Part shown: in pieces, positions 50,644-59,409 of the stretch | How positions within the stretch are numbered: the first letter of the stretch is position 1 | Layout: every line of letters begins with the position of its first letter | IMG/VR virus record: IMGVR_UViG_3300044984_002503 | Coordinates: 26,129-90,128 of that record | Length of the DNA: 64,000 nt | Strand: one strand, 5' to 3' | Origin: a virus | Notes under the pieces: generated by a model | The model's database searches: none | Seen by the model: only the letters and a program-made list of their open reading frames with translations | Told to the model about the DNA's origin: nothing | Translations under genes and position numbers: made by a program

Positions 50644-51450
50644 ATGATTGCCACAGATAACGAATTTTACTCATCACCGTATTATTTTCTCCTAAGAGAT
50701 AAAGGGAGCAAATATTCTCTATATTTCTCTGTAGAGGGTAATTTGACTGAAGCTCGTAAAAAAGACGAGGTAATTCACTTTGAAAAAAGTAAGGGTGAGA
50801 AGGTAAAAAAACATTTGAAAAAAATTGCACAGGAGAAAAAAATCAAAGATACCAAAACATTAAAAACTGATTTGGAAGAATTAGTAAATGATGATGGTGC
50901 AATGTCAAATTCCGCAATTCCTATTTTGGACCCAAAACTTCATCCAAGAAAAACAATGGACCAAACGGTAGCTGCCGCCAGAATTACAAATGACCCAATC
51001 TCTCGTGGATATAGAACTTACTATGGTGAAAGTGAAATGAAAGAAATTGATATGTCAGGAGCTTTTGGATATGAAGAAACTGAAAATATGGATGGGCCAG
51101 AAACATATGAATATTTAATTAAAAATATGGGTATGGAACCTGATGATGCAAAGGAAAGAACAAAACAACAAGGTAAAGACCCTTCAGGTAAAAAAGATAA
51201 AAAATCACCTTACTATAAAGATAAGAATTTTATTACAAGAGCGACATTATCTGAAATACAAAAACAAAAAGCCATCAAAATGGTTGAGTATTTATTAACT
51301 AAAAAAAGTTCGTCTGATGATGCCGATGTTAATAAAAAAGAACTTGATGCTTCTAAAATATTAAAAAGAAATATAAATAGTCTGAAAAAACAAGCAGAAA
51401 AAGAAGGTTTGTCTATTTCTGAATTAATTAAATTATTAAAGAGTGAATAA
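50644..51450 (+). CDS. Protein of unknown function, probably virion-associated
   Basis: 268 residues from ATG 50644 (MIATDNEFYSSPYYFLLRDK); the ATG at 50629 adds MLKEK and abuts the promoter motif. The sequence GNLTEARKKDE carries an L-T-E site at about residue 35. The rest is highly charged and helical, with LHPRKTMDQTVAAARITNDP, then YRTYYGESE, and a Lys-rich C-terminus (KKQAEKEGLSISELIKLLKS). No family recognised. The next gene starts at a GTG inside its last codons. Position next to the fibre block suggests a structural or packaged protein. Confidence 0.65.
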   Translation: MIATDNEFYSSPYYFLLRDKGSKYSLYFSVEGNLTEARKKDEVIHFEKSKGEKVKKHLKKIAQEKKIKDTKTLKTDLEELVNDDGAMSNSAIPILDPKLHPRKTMDQTVAAARITNDPISRGYRTYYGESEMKEIDMSGAFGYEETENMDGPETYEYLIKNMGMEPDDAKERTKQQGKDPSGKKDKKSPYYKDKNFITRATLSEIQKQKAIKMVEYLLTKKSSSDDADVNKKELDASKILKRNINSLKKQAEKEGLSISELIKLLKSE

Positions 51451-51919
51451 AGATTTATACGGTTCGGCGAAAGGGGAAATTGAATTTCCTAAAGACAAAC
51501 AAGAACATATGAAAAAATGTTTTCGTATAGTTAAAAATGCTGATGAAAATACCGAAGGATTTAATAGAAACCAAGAATTACAAACACAAAATTTCATTGA
51601 ATACCGACAATTAAAAAGAATAAAAAACTTTTTTGATAATTTTAAAGGTAATCACCATGAAGCTCCATTTATATTAAATGGTGGAGTTGTAATAAAGAAT
51701 TGGGTTGAGAATGAATTAAGAAAAATGAGGGATTACAATAAAATGACCAAAACTAATAAAATGGATGCTGGAATGCAAAACCAATTTATTAAACCTCACG
51801 AAAAGAAAAATTTTACAAATGTAAGACCTTCTCAAGAACATACAAGAACTGTTGACAGATATAATTCGGCAGTCACTGAAAGTCTTAAAAGAATAAACGA
51901 AATAATTTCAAAACTATAA
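51443..51919 (+). CDS. Protein of unknown function
   Basis: 158 residues from a GTG start overlapping the previous stop by 8 bases. Charged, mostly helical (RQLKRIKNFFDNFKGNHHEA, VIKNWVENELRKMRDYNKMT), ending AVTESLKRINEIISKL; the VTES recalls the cleavage-like sites of neighbouring proteins, here near the C-terminus. No known domain. Co-transcribed with the flanking small genes. Confidence 0.6.
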   Translation: MNKDLYGSAKGEIEFPKDKQEHMKKCFRIVKNADENTEGFNRNQELQTQNFIEYRQLKRIKNFFDNFKGNHHEAPFILNGGVVIKNWVENELRKMRDYNKMTKTNKMDAGMQNQFIKPHEKKNFTNVRPSQEHTRTVDRYNSAVTESLKRINEIISKL

Positions 51920-51921
51920 TC

Positions 51922-52215
51922 ATGGCAAACGAACTAATTGTTGATTTAAGTCAAAATGAACCAAACGCTCTTACCGCGATAGCTGATGCCGAAAGAGCAA
52001 AATTAATACCTAAAAATGATTACAACGAAGCAGGTAATCCATATTCTTCAGTAAACAAAGACGCGGTTGCGGACGGAGATTCAATGGGAAGAGGAACAGG
52101 CTCATTTTTAGATGTTTACAATGTAAACGCAGGTACTATTAATGATGTGATAGAAAGAAAAAGCGAAATCAAAATTAATAAATTTAACTCATCAAAAACA
52201 TATCCTAATTTCTAA
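51922..52215 (+). CDS. Small protein of unknown function
   Basis: 97 residues, polar with few hydrophobics: ELIVDLSQNEPNALTAIADA at the start, a Gly/Asp-rich middle (VADGDSMGRGTGSFLDVYNV) and a basic end. The composition suggests an extended or partly disordered virion protein. It lies 2 bases after the previous gene and overlaps the WYL gene by 1 base. Confidence 0.6.
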   Translation: MANELIVDLSQNEPNALTAIADAERAKLIPKNDYNEAGNPYSSVNKDAVADGDSMGRGTGSFLDVYNVNAGTINDVIERKSEIKINKFNSSKTYPNF

Positions 52216-52685
52216 TGAAATTAAAAGATACTCTTAAAGGTTTAATATGCGAAATTGCCTCTATTGATAGTGTTGTTGACGCTATTAAACAGAGACAAAA
52301 AGTTATTGTTTATTACGATGGTGATGAACCAGGAGGTAGGGGTATTAGAGAAATTGAACCTGTTTGTCTAGGGGTAAGTAAAGCAGGTAATAAAGTTTTA
52401 AGAGCATGGGATGATGAAGGTGCTTCCCATACCGCATATAAAGGTGAACAGCCCTTACCAGGGTGGAGACTTTTTAGATTAGATAAGATATTATCAATTA
52501 AACCAACAGGTGAAGTTTACAATACTCCAAGACCTAATTATAATTTTAACGGTGATAAGAGTATGGTCAGTGTAATTATCAATGCAAAATTTGATAATCA
52601 ACCAACAGTCCCACAACCATTACCAACTAATCCAACACCTGCAACGCCAACAACAACACCAACACCAGAAGAAAACATTACATAA
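52215..52685 (+). CDS. WYL-domain protein with capsid-targeting-like N-terminus
   Basis: 156 residues. Residues 1-16 (MKLKDTLKGLICEIAS) are an amphipathic peptide with I-C-E at 11-13, matching the start of the protein at 37029. Residues about 18-98 show the WYL layout: AIKQRQKVIVYYDGDEPGGR, REIEPVCLGVSKAGNKVLRA, then GWRLFRLDKILSI ('R.IEP..L.....G...L.AW.......R.FRLDRI'). WYL domains bind ligands such as nucleic acids and often control defence or repair genes. The C-terminus is a Pro/Thr linker. A packaged WYL protein might act on the host at entry; this is inference. Confidence 0.7.
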   Translation: MKLKDTLKGLICEIASIDSVVDAIKQRQKVIVYYDGDEPGGRGIREIEPVCLGVSKAGNKVLRAWDDEGASHTAYKGEQPLPGWRLFRLDKILSIKPTGEVYNTPRPNYNFNGDKSMVSVIINAKFDNQPTVPQPLPTNPTPATPTTTPTPEENIT

Positions 52686-52686
52686 T

Positions 52687-53322
52687 ATGAACGAAAATGA
52701 TTTAATGAGTAGATTAGTAGCGTCTAAGGCTATTATGGACAAAACAGACAATATTAAGGGTAGTCCTACCAATTCACAACCACAAAATATGGTTCAAGAA
52801 TTTAGTATGCCACAAGCAAAATATAATATACCTCAAGAATTTCTACAAGAACAACCATCTATGGGACAAGGTCAACAACCTTATTTGTCAGAACTTCCAA
52901 GAGTGAATACAAAACCAGTAGGTAATACAAGTGTTGATGCCATTAAAAATTCAAAACTACCTGACGAAATTAAAAGATTAATGATGGAACATCCTATTAA
53001 TCAACCACAACAACAAGAAGCAACATTATCTAATGATTTAATTGAAAGGGCTACAAGGTTAATGAAAACTGGAAATGAAGGCAACTATGTTTCCGAATCT
53101 ACAAAAACCACACAACAACCTGTATCTCAAACTCAAAAAAGTACAGGAGAGGGAATTAACTACAGATTAATTCAAAAAATGATTAATGAGGCGATTACCA
53201 AAGCGTTAAAAGAAAATGGGTTAGTCACAGAAAGTGCTGAAAAATCTAATGAAATCTTTAGTTTTAAAGTTGGTAAACATGTGTTTGAAGGTAAAGTAAC
53301 CAAAATTAAAAAATTATCTTAA
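52687..53322 (+). CDS. Gln-rich protein of unknown function
   Basis: 211 residues from ATG 52687, one base after the WYL stop. A longer frame upstream overlaps the WYL gene in another phase and is unlikely. It is rich in Gln, Pro and Asn (YNIPQEFLQEQPSMGQGQQP), with a helical pair (LIQKMINEAITKALKENGLV) followed by TES and a C-terminal beta part (FSFKVGKHVFEGKVTKIKKL). The VTES site before a compact C-terminal domain recalls processed T4 prohead core proteins. Family unknown. It is the last gene before a 53-base gap and the glycan locus. Confidence 0.65.
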   Translation: MNENDLMSRLVASKAIMDKTDNIKGSPTNSQPQNMVQEFSMPQAKYNIPQEFLQEQPSMGQGQQPYLSELPRVNTKPVGNTSVDAIKNSKLPDEIKRLMMEHPINQPQQQEATLSNDLIERATRLMKTGNEGNYVSESTKTTQQPVSQTQKSTGEGINYRLIQKMINEAITKALKENGLVTESAEKSNEIFSFKVGKHVFEGKVTKIKKLS

Positions 53323-53375
53323 CGCCTTTTCTTATTTGACTTAAATTCTTATACTTTTGAGTATAAAATAAATTT

Positions 53376-54587
53376 ATGTCAAAAATTAAAGTACTAGTAG
53401 TACCATCCGATAGAACAGGAGTTGGTAAGTTTAGGTCAGTAGACCCTCACATTTTTTTACAAAATCAATATCCTGATGATTTTTATGTCGATATTGTATA
53501 TGACCCACCATTTGACGATATTAATTATTGGACTCAATACCAAATAGTATCATTCCATAGAAGTATTGGGCCTGATTTTGAAAGGGCCAAACAACTTATT
53601 GAAAAATTAAATTCTTTAGGGGTAATTACTATTTGTGATATTGACGATTATTGGATGCCAGGAAAAGAGCACCCAATTCACGATATTATTAAAGTTCACA
53701 AAATCAACGAAAAGATTGTTGAGAATTTAAAAGTTGCAAAGTATGTAACAACTACAACCACAATATTTGCCGATGAAATCAAAAAATTAAACAAGAATGT
53801 TGTTGTATTCCCTAACGCAATTAACCCTAACGAATCTCAATTTAAAGAACCAACATTAGAGTCTAATAAACTTAGAATTGGTTGGTTAGGTGGTTCTTCT
53901 CACTTACACGACATACAATTGTTAGACCAAGGGTTTAGTAAAATAAAATCTCTTAAAGATAAAGTTCAATATGTTCTTTGTGGTTTTGACACAAGAGGAA
54001 CTGTTACTGAAATTAACGCTCAAACAGGAGAACAAACAAAACGAAATATTCTTCCACATGAAACCGTTTGGGCTCAATATGAAAAAATATTTACACAAGA
54101 TTATTCTATTGTATCAGATGAATATAAAAAACATTTGGTAAACTACAATCAAGATATCTATACAGGTGATTTAGATGAATCATATGTTAGAGTTTGGACA
54201 AAACCTGTAACATCATATGCTAAAAATTATTCTAAGTTTGATGTTTCTTTATCACCAATTAAAAACACTATGTTTAATAGAATGAAATCTCAATTAAAAG
54301 TAATTGAGGCGGGATTCTATAAAAAGGCTTTAATAGCATCTGATTTAGGACCATATACTATCGACTTAAAACATTGTTTAAAAAATGGAGAGTTTGTTGA
54401 TGGAAACGCTATGTTAGTTGATGAAAATAGAAATCATTCTGATTGGGCGAAATTTATTGAAAAGTTAGTAAAAAACCCTAACTTAGCAAAAGATATGGGT
54501 GAAAGACTATATGAGACTGTAAAAGACAAATATGACCTTAACATCGTAACAAAAACAAGAGCGGAATTCTATAAATCAATTGTATAA
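53376..54587 (+). CDS. GT-B glycosyltransferase (GT4-like)
   Basis: 403 residues. VLVVPSDRTGVGKFRSVDPH at the start, ITICDIDDYWMPGKEHPIHD in the N-terminal Rossmann half, LRIGWLGGSSHLHDI opening the second half, then FDVSLSPIKNTMFNRMKSQL with VIEAGFYKKALIASD, the acceptor/donor region typical of GT4 enzymes (E..A....P.I.S). The sugar is not predictable. It is the first gene of the plus-strand glycan locus and shares one base with the next gene (TAATG). A promoter-like TTTGACT lies upstream but its spacing to a -7 element is not convincing. Confidence 0.8.
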   Translation: MSKIKVLVVPSDRTGVGKFRSVDPHIFLQNQYPDDFYVDIVYDPPFDDINYWTQYQIVSFHRSIGPDFERAKQLIEKLNSLGVITICDIDDYWMPGKEHPIHDIIKVHKINEKIVENLKVAKYVTTTTTIFADEIKKLNKNVVVFPNAINPNESQFKEPTLESNKLRIGWLGGSSHLHDIQLLDQGFSKIKSLKDKVQYVLCGFDTRGTVTEINAQTGEQTKRNILPHETVWAQYEKIFTQDYSIVSDEYKKHLVNYNQDIYTGDLDESYVRVWTKPVTSYAKNYSKFDVSLSPIKNTMFNRMKSQLKVIEAGFYKKALIASDLGPYTIDLKHCLKNGEFVDGNAMLVDENRNHSDWAKFIEKLVKNPNLAKDMGERLYETVKDKYDLNIVTKTRAEFYKSIV

Positions 54588-55288
54588 TGATAAACATACC
54601 TTTAACTAAAATTTTATTCTTGGATATCGAAACTGTCGGTGTCCAACCTGATTGGGAGTCACTTGAATCTAATAGACCTGAATTGGCATTCCAATTTAGA
54701 AATTACCACGATTGGTTTCAAAAAAGATTCCCTGAAGACGCTGACAAACCTGTGGGTGAAATGTTTGTAAACAGAGCTGCATTAGTTCCTGAGTTTGCAA
54801 GAATTGCTTGTGTTAGTGTTGCCTTTGTTACTGAAAAAGGTGAAACTAAGATGCAATCATTCAGTGACCCTGATGAAAAAAAACTATTAGAAGATGTTCA
54901 AAAACTCTTACATAGAGTTGGTGAATTAGGTTTCTTTTTATGTGGTCATAATGTTAAAGGTTTTGACATACCAATGTTGGCAAAAAGAATGATTATGAAT
55001 GGAGTTCTTCCTCCTAAAATATTACCAGGTCACGATACCAAGCCATGGGAAATCAAAGCTCTTGACACTAAAGAACTTTGGCAATATGGTGGTTATGGGT
55101 CTATTGCATCGTTAGAACTTATGTGTGTTTGTTTAGGGGTTGAATCTTCTAAAACAATGGAAATCACAGGTAATAAAGTTCATGACGCTTTTTGGGTTAA
55201 AAAAGATATTGAAGGTATTGTAAAATATTGTGAAAAAGATGTGTCGGTATTAATCGACGTAATTAATAAATTATTAAAATTAAAGTAA
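54587..55288 (+). CDS. DEDDy-type 3'-5' exonuclease
   Basis: 233 residues. Motifs: FLDIETVG (residues 10-17; D11/E13), GHNVKGFDIPML (Exo II) and IVKYCEKDVSVL (Exo III with Tyr). This is the fold of predicted 3'-5' exonucleases related to family B polymerase editing domains. It may help in DNA repair or in end processing. It is unusual to find it embedded within glycosyltransferase genes. Start and stop overlap both neighbours by one base (TAATG). Confidence 0.82.
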   Translation: MINIPLTKILFLDIETVGVQPDWESLESNRPELAFQFRNYHDWFQKRFPEDADKPVGEMFVNRAALVPEFARIACVSVAFVTEKGETKMQSFSDPDEKKLLEDVQKLLHRVGELGFFLCGHNVKGFDIPMLAKRMIMNGVLPPKILPGHDTKPWEIKALDTKELWQYGGYGSIASLELMCVCLGVESSKTMEITGNKVHDAFWVKKDIEGIVKYCEKDVSVLIDVINKLLKLK

Positions 55289-55905
55289 TGACTGAAAATT
55301 TAGGTATAAGTCCAGAAGGGTGGGCTCAAATACAAGAACAATTTAAAAACATAATATCGGAAGCGGGTGTTGAACCTGAGGAAACTTATCAAAAAGAGTT
55401 AGAAGAAATTTTTGGTATGTCTATAGAAGAAATGAATCGTGATACTGAAACCGCAATTAAAAGTAAAGTTTTAGGTGTTGAGTTAATTCACCCTGACGCC
55501 AAGTTTCCATCATACGCATATAAATCTGATTCAGGATTTGATTTACATTCAGTTGTTGATTGTATTATTCCACCATCAGGTAGGGCTCTTATTCCGACAG
55601 GTATTAAATTATCAATCCCTGACGATTGTGAAGTTCAAGTAAGACCTAAAAGTGGGTTGGCAATTAATCATGGCCTAACAGTATTAAACACCCCTGGTAC
55701 TGTTGATTCAGGATATAATGGTGAAATTAAAGTTATTGTCTTGAACGCAGGTGGAGAAGCGATTAGTATTAATAAAGGTATGAAAATTGCTCAAGCCGTT
55801 TTATGTCCTGTATTCACAGGAAAATATGTTAGATTAAATCGATTAGATAAAATCGAAGACAAAGATAGAGGTGATAATGGTTTTGGAAGTACAGGATTAA
55901 TATAG
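55288..55905 (+). CDS. dut: dUTPase (trimeric type) with N-terminal extension
   Basis: 205 residues. All five dUTPase motifs are present: DSGFDLHS (81-88), RPKSGLA (119-125), GTVDSGYNGEI (137-147, with catalytic Asp), GMKIAQAV (164-171) and RGDNGFGSTG (194-203). The enzyme hydrolyses dUTP to dUMP, keeping uracil out of DNA and feeding dTMP synthesis. The first 60 residues are an acidic helical extension not needed for the fold. It overlaps the exonuclease gene by one base. Confidence 0.93.
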   Translation: MTENLGISPEGWAQIQEQFKNIISEAGVEPEETYQKELEEIFGMSIEEMNRDTETAIKSKVLGVELIHPDAKFPSYAYKSDSGFDLHSVVDCIIPPSGRALIPTGIKLSIPDDCEVQVRPKSGLAINHGLTVLNTPGTVDSGYNGEIKVIVLNAGGEAISINKGMKIAQAVLCPVFTGKYVRLNRLDKIEDKDRGDNGFGSTGLI

Positions 55906-55908
55906 TTT

Positions 55909-57537
55909 ATGATTACAGTAGGATATTCAACAAGAGAATCTAACCCAGAGTTTATTGAATACTTGAAAAAAAGTTCAGGATTTAAAAAACTTGAGGTTAT
56001 TGAAAAAGTTAATAATGGTGAGAAATCTCTTTCTCAAGTGTATAACGAAATATTATCTGAAGCAAAGACTGACATAGTTGTTCTTTGTCATGACGACATT
56101 TATTTTGACACCAGTTCTTGGTATCACAAATTACTTAAACATTTTGAAAAAAGTGATTTTGGAATTATAGGAATGGCAGGAACTACCGAAATGCCTTCTA
56201 GCGGTATGTGGTGGGAAAACAGAAAAAAAATGATTGGTATTGTTAATCACGAAAGTGATGGAAAAAAATGGGTATCAAAATATTCTGATGATTTAAATAA
56301 TAAAATTAAAGAGACCGTAATTGTTGATGGTCTTTTTATTGCCATTAGTAAAAAAAGAATTAAACATAATTTTGTTGAGGACTTTAAAGGATTCCATTTT
56401 TACGATATCCCGTTTTGTTTTCAAAATCATATTGATGGTGTTAAAGTTGGTGTAATAACTAATATAAGAATGACTCATAAATCAATTGGTCAGACTAACC
56501 AACAATGGGAAGATAACAAATTATTATTTGCAGAAAAATATAAAGAAAATTTACCTTGTAAAATTCCATATAATTTAAATGATAAGGTTAGAGTTTTATT
56601 ATCTTGTTTAAATTTTAAAACTTTAACAGGTTCTGAATTATATGTTTTTGAATTGGCAAAAGAATTAAAAAAACTTAATTGTAGTGTAACAGTTTTATCC
56701 CAAATAGGTGGCCCATTAACTGATATGGCAAAGAAACTTGGTATTAAATGTTTATCATTTGAAGAAGCCCCCGGATTTAAGATGGGTGATGGTAAATGGG
56801 GGGTTAATGGACCTAATGGTTATGAAGTTTCAAAAGAAAATTCAATGTACCGAATATCTGAAGTTAATTATGACATCATACATATGCAACACAAACCTGT
56901 TGCGGAAAGAATGTTACAATTTTATCCTGAATTAAATAAAATATACTCAATACATTCTGAAGTTATTGAATTAGAAAATCCAATAAAAGATGATACAATT
57001 AAAAAATATATTGCAATCAGACCTGAGATTAAGGATTACATTGTAAATAAATTTGAAATACCTGAAGAACAAGTTGACATAATTTATAATCCAATTGATA
57101 GTGATAAGTTTAAACCAAATCCTTTAATTAAAACTGAAAACGCGGTTTTATTTGTTGGGACAATTGATTACTTACGAAAAGAAACAATTTTGGATTTAAT
57201 GGAAAGAACTAAAGAAGAAGGTAAAGAACTTTGGTTAGTCGGTGAGGATAAAGGAAATTATTTACAACAAGTATTATTTGAAAAACATGTGAAACATTTC
57301 CCAACTACTTGGTCTGTTGAAAATTTTATTTACAAATGTGAGGAAACCGCAGGTATTCAATTAGGTAGAACAACTATTGAAGGTTGGATGTGTGGAAAAC
57401 CGAGTTGGATTTATAAAGTAGATTCGGGTGGTTTTATTTTATCAAAAGAAAAATTTAACCCTCCTACAGATATGGAAAAATATTACGCGTCTAATGTCGC
57501 AAAACAAATAAAAGAAGAATACCTTAAAAATTTATAA
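55909..57537 (+). CDS. Two-domain glycosyltransferase (GT-A plus GT-B)
   Basis: 542 residues. The N-terminal 225 residues are a GT2-like GT-A domain: TVGYSTRESNPEFIEYLKKS, VVLCHDDIYFDTSSWYHK (DD metal site), FGIIGMAGTTEMPSSG. The C-terminal 310 residues are GT-B: VRVLLSCLNFKTLTGSELYV, KIYSIHSEVIELENP, VDIIYNPIDSDKFKPN, AVLFVGTIDYLRK. Such fusions add two successive sugars. It starts 3 bases after dut and is followed after 1 base by the dehydrogenase. Confidence 0.8.
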   Translation: MITVGYSTRESNPEFIEYLKKSSGFKKLEVIEKVNNGEKSLSQVYNEILSEAKTDIVVLCHDDIYFDTSSWYHKLLKHFEKSDFGIIGMAGTTEMPSSGMWWENRKKMIGIVNHESDGKKWVSKYSDDLNNKIKETVIVDGLFIAISKKRIKHNFVEDFKGFHFYDIPFCFQNHIDGVKVGVITNIRMTHKSIGQTNQQWEDNKLLFAEKYKENLPCKIPYNLNDKVRVLLSCLNFKTLTGSELYVFELAKELKKLNCSVTVLSQIGGPLTDMAKKLGIKCLSFEEAPGFKMGDGKWGVNGPNGYEVSKENSMYRISEVNYDIIHMQHKPVAERMLQFYPELNKIYSIHSEVIELENPIKDDTIKKYIAIRPEIKDYIVNKFEIPEEQVDIIYNPIDSDKFKPNPLIKTENAVLFVGTIDYLRKETILDLMERTKEEGKELWLVGEDKGNYLQQVLFEKHVKHFPTTWSVENFIYKCEETAGIQLGRTTIEGWMCGKPSWIYKVDSGGFILSKEKFNPPTDMEKYYASNVAKQIKEEYLKNL

Positions 57538-57538
57538 T

Positions 57539-58699
57539 ATGACTATAGGCGTTATCGGGGTAGGAAATTTAGGATTATCTTTCGCATTATTATGTGAAAA
57601 GGCGGGATACAATGTTTTGGTATCCGACACTAATGAGGATTATGTTTATAATTTAAATCAAGGTATTTGTAAAACAAATGAGCCTTTAATTCAGAAAATG
57701 TTATTTGAGGTTTATGATTTTAGTGCAACAACTTCAAATGTGGAAGTCATTGAAAAATCTGATATAATTTTTACGTTTGTGCCAACCCCACCAACTTTAG
57801 ATGGTGATTATGACACAACAACCCTTTTTGAAATTACTAACGAGTTTTTTACCGCATCTCAATTAGAGATACCAATTTATAATAAAAAATTTGTTGTGGG
57901 AAGTACAACTAATCCTGGTGATGTTGAACAAATACAGAATAAACTTAGAATGTTTGATATTCAAGTTGCGTATTGTCCTGAAATTATTTCTCAAAATAGT
58001 ACCGTCAGTGGTCTTGAAAATTTAGATATTCTTTTAATAGGTACTGAATATCAAGAATTATCAAATGAGTTAATAAAAATTTATGGAAGAATCCAAACAG
58101 GCCAGCTAAACGCCCATATTATGAGTTATAAAGCCGCTGAAATTACTAAAATTAGTATTAATTGTATGGTCGCATCAAAGATTAGTTATGCGAATATGAT
58201 AGGAAATGTTTTAATGAAATCTGGATTAAATGAAGAAATTGACCTTGTTTTAAATGCAATTGGAGGAGATTCAAGGATTGGTAAAAAAAATATGAAATAT
58301 GGGTTTGGATTTGGTGGACCTTACTTACCAAAAGGTAATCGAGCATTAGTTAAATTTGGAGAAAATTTAGATATGGAATTAACATTACCCATCGCAATAA
58401 ACAAATTTAATGAAGAACATTTTTTGTTTTTAAAGAATCATTACATTTCCTTAAACCCAAATAAAGAGGTTCCTTTTGTTATGAATTATATTACTTATAA
58501 AAAAGGTTCTGATAGTTTAGAGGAATCTCAACAATATAAACTATGTATAGATTTATTAGATGAGGGGTATATGGTTAATTTAATTGAGAGACCCGAGATT
58601 ATAAAAAACTTAAACACTTTAAGCGAATCCTACAATGGTCGTTTAAAATTTTTCCCAAGGGGGACAAGTCCTGAGGGATTAAAAATTGATATACAATGA
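57539..58699 (+). CDS. UDP-glucose/GDP-mannose dehydrogenase-like protein lacking the catalytic cysteine
   Basis: 386 residues. GVIGVGNLGLSFALLCEKAG at the N-terminus is the NAD-binding site; FVPTPPTLDGDYDTTTL, VAYCPEIISQ and AAEITKISINCMVASKISYA follow the UDP-sugar dehydrogenase family. At the active site the family reads GFGFGGSCFPKD; here residues 255-266 read GFGFGGPYLPKG, with Tyr262 in place of the Cys that forms the thioester. The enzyme is therefore unlikely to carry out the full two-step oxidation. It overlaps the next gene by 4 bases. Confidence 0.8.
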   Translation: MTIGVIGVGNLGLSFALLCEKAGYNVLVSDTNEDYVYNLNQGICKTNEPLIQKMLFEVYDFSATTSNVEVIEKSDIIFTFVPTPPTLDGDYDTTTLFEITNEFFTASQLEIPIYNKKFVVGSTTNPGDVEQIQNKLRMFDIQVAYCPEIISQNSTVSGLENLDILLIGTEYQELSNELIKIYGRIQTGQLNAHIMSYKAAEITKISINCMVASKISYANMIGNVLMKSGLNEEIDLVLNAIGGDSRIGKKNMKYGFGFGGPYLPKGNRALVKFGENLDMELTLPIAINKFNEEHFLFLKNHYISLNPNKEVPFVMNYITYKKGSDSLEESQQYKLCIDLLDEGYMVNLIERPEIIKNLNTLSESYNGRLKFFPRGTSPEGLKIDIQ

Positions 58700-59409
58700 T
58701 AATTTTAACAACAACTTATAATTGTGAAAAATATGTAGAAAAATCTTTATTGTCTATAATGAGTCAAAATTTTAAAGATTTTACATGTTATATCACTGAT
58801 GATATGTCAACTGATAATACTGTTGATATAATAAAAAATACAATTAATGGTGATTCTCGTTTTATTTTAATTGAGAATCAATCAAAAATGTATCAAGCAG
58901 GTAACTATGACCAAGTAATAAGACTTAGAGAAATACCTGATAATGAAATTTGTGTTGAGGTAGATGGTGATGATTGGTTACCAAATTCAAATGTTCTTAC
59001 TTTAGTTAATGAAGTATATCAAGACCCTAATGTATGGATTACAAGTGGTTCATTTAAATACCATGATGGTAGACCAGGATTTGCAAATCCACCCACAAAT
59101 TTTACAAACATAAGAAAGCAAGCATTTACTCTATCGCATTTAAGAACTTGGAAATCTTGGTTATGGAAAAAAATCAAAGAAGAAGATTTAAGAGACGATG
59201 ATGGTAATAGATGGGATATTGCTTGTGATTTGGCGTTTATGTTCCCTATGGTTGAAATGGCGGGTGAGGAACATTTTAAATTTGTATCGTCAATTAATTA
59301 TATCTATAATGATTTAAATCCTCTAAACGAGCATAAAGTTGATTTACCAAAAGTGTCATCAACAGCAAATATCATTAGAAATAAACCATCATATAATAAA
59401 TTACAATAG
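58696..59409 (+). CDS. GT2-family glycosyltransferase
   Basis: 237 residues. ILTTTYNCEKYVEKSLLSIM, CYITDDMSTDNTVDII and CVEVDGDDWLPNSNVL (DGDD metal site) are GT2 motifs. Only the GT-A domain plus a short C-terminal part are present; no membrane segment. Its start overlaps the dehydrogenase stop (ATGA) and its stop overlaps a GTG start of the next GT2 gene. Confidence 0.85.
   Translation: MIILTTTYNCEKYVEKSLLSIMSQNFKDFTCYITDDMSTDNTVDIIKNTINGDSRFILIENQSKMYQAGNYDQVIRLREIPDNEICVEVDGDDWLPNSNVLTLVNEVYQDPNVWITSGSFKYHDGRPGFANPPTNFTNIRKQAFTLSHLRTWKSWLWKKIKEEDLRDDDGNRWDIACDLAFMFPMVEMAGEEHFKFVSSINYIYNDLNPLNEHKVDLPKVSSTANIIRNKPSYNKLQ

Noticed and set aside
52582-52686. Upstream extension of the 211-residue gene
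   Set aside because: The extension overlaps the WYL gene in another phase and reads as Gln/His low complexity; ATG 52687, one base after the WYL stop, is the natural start.
53330-53375. Promoter TTTGACT with TACTTTTG in front of the glycan locus
   Set aside because: The spacing between the two elements is 13 bases, far from the 19-20 found in the three accepted promoters.
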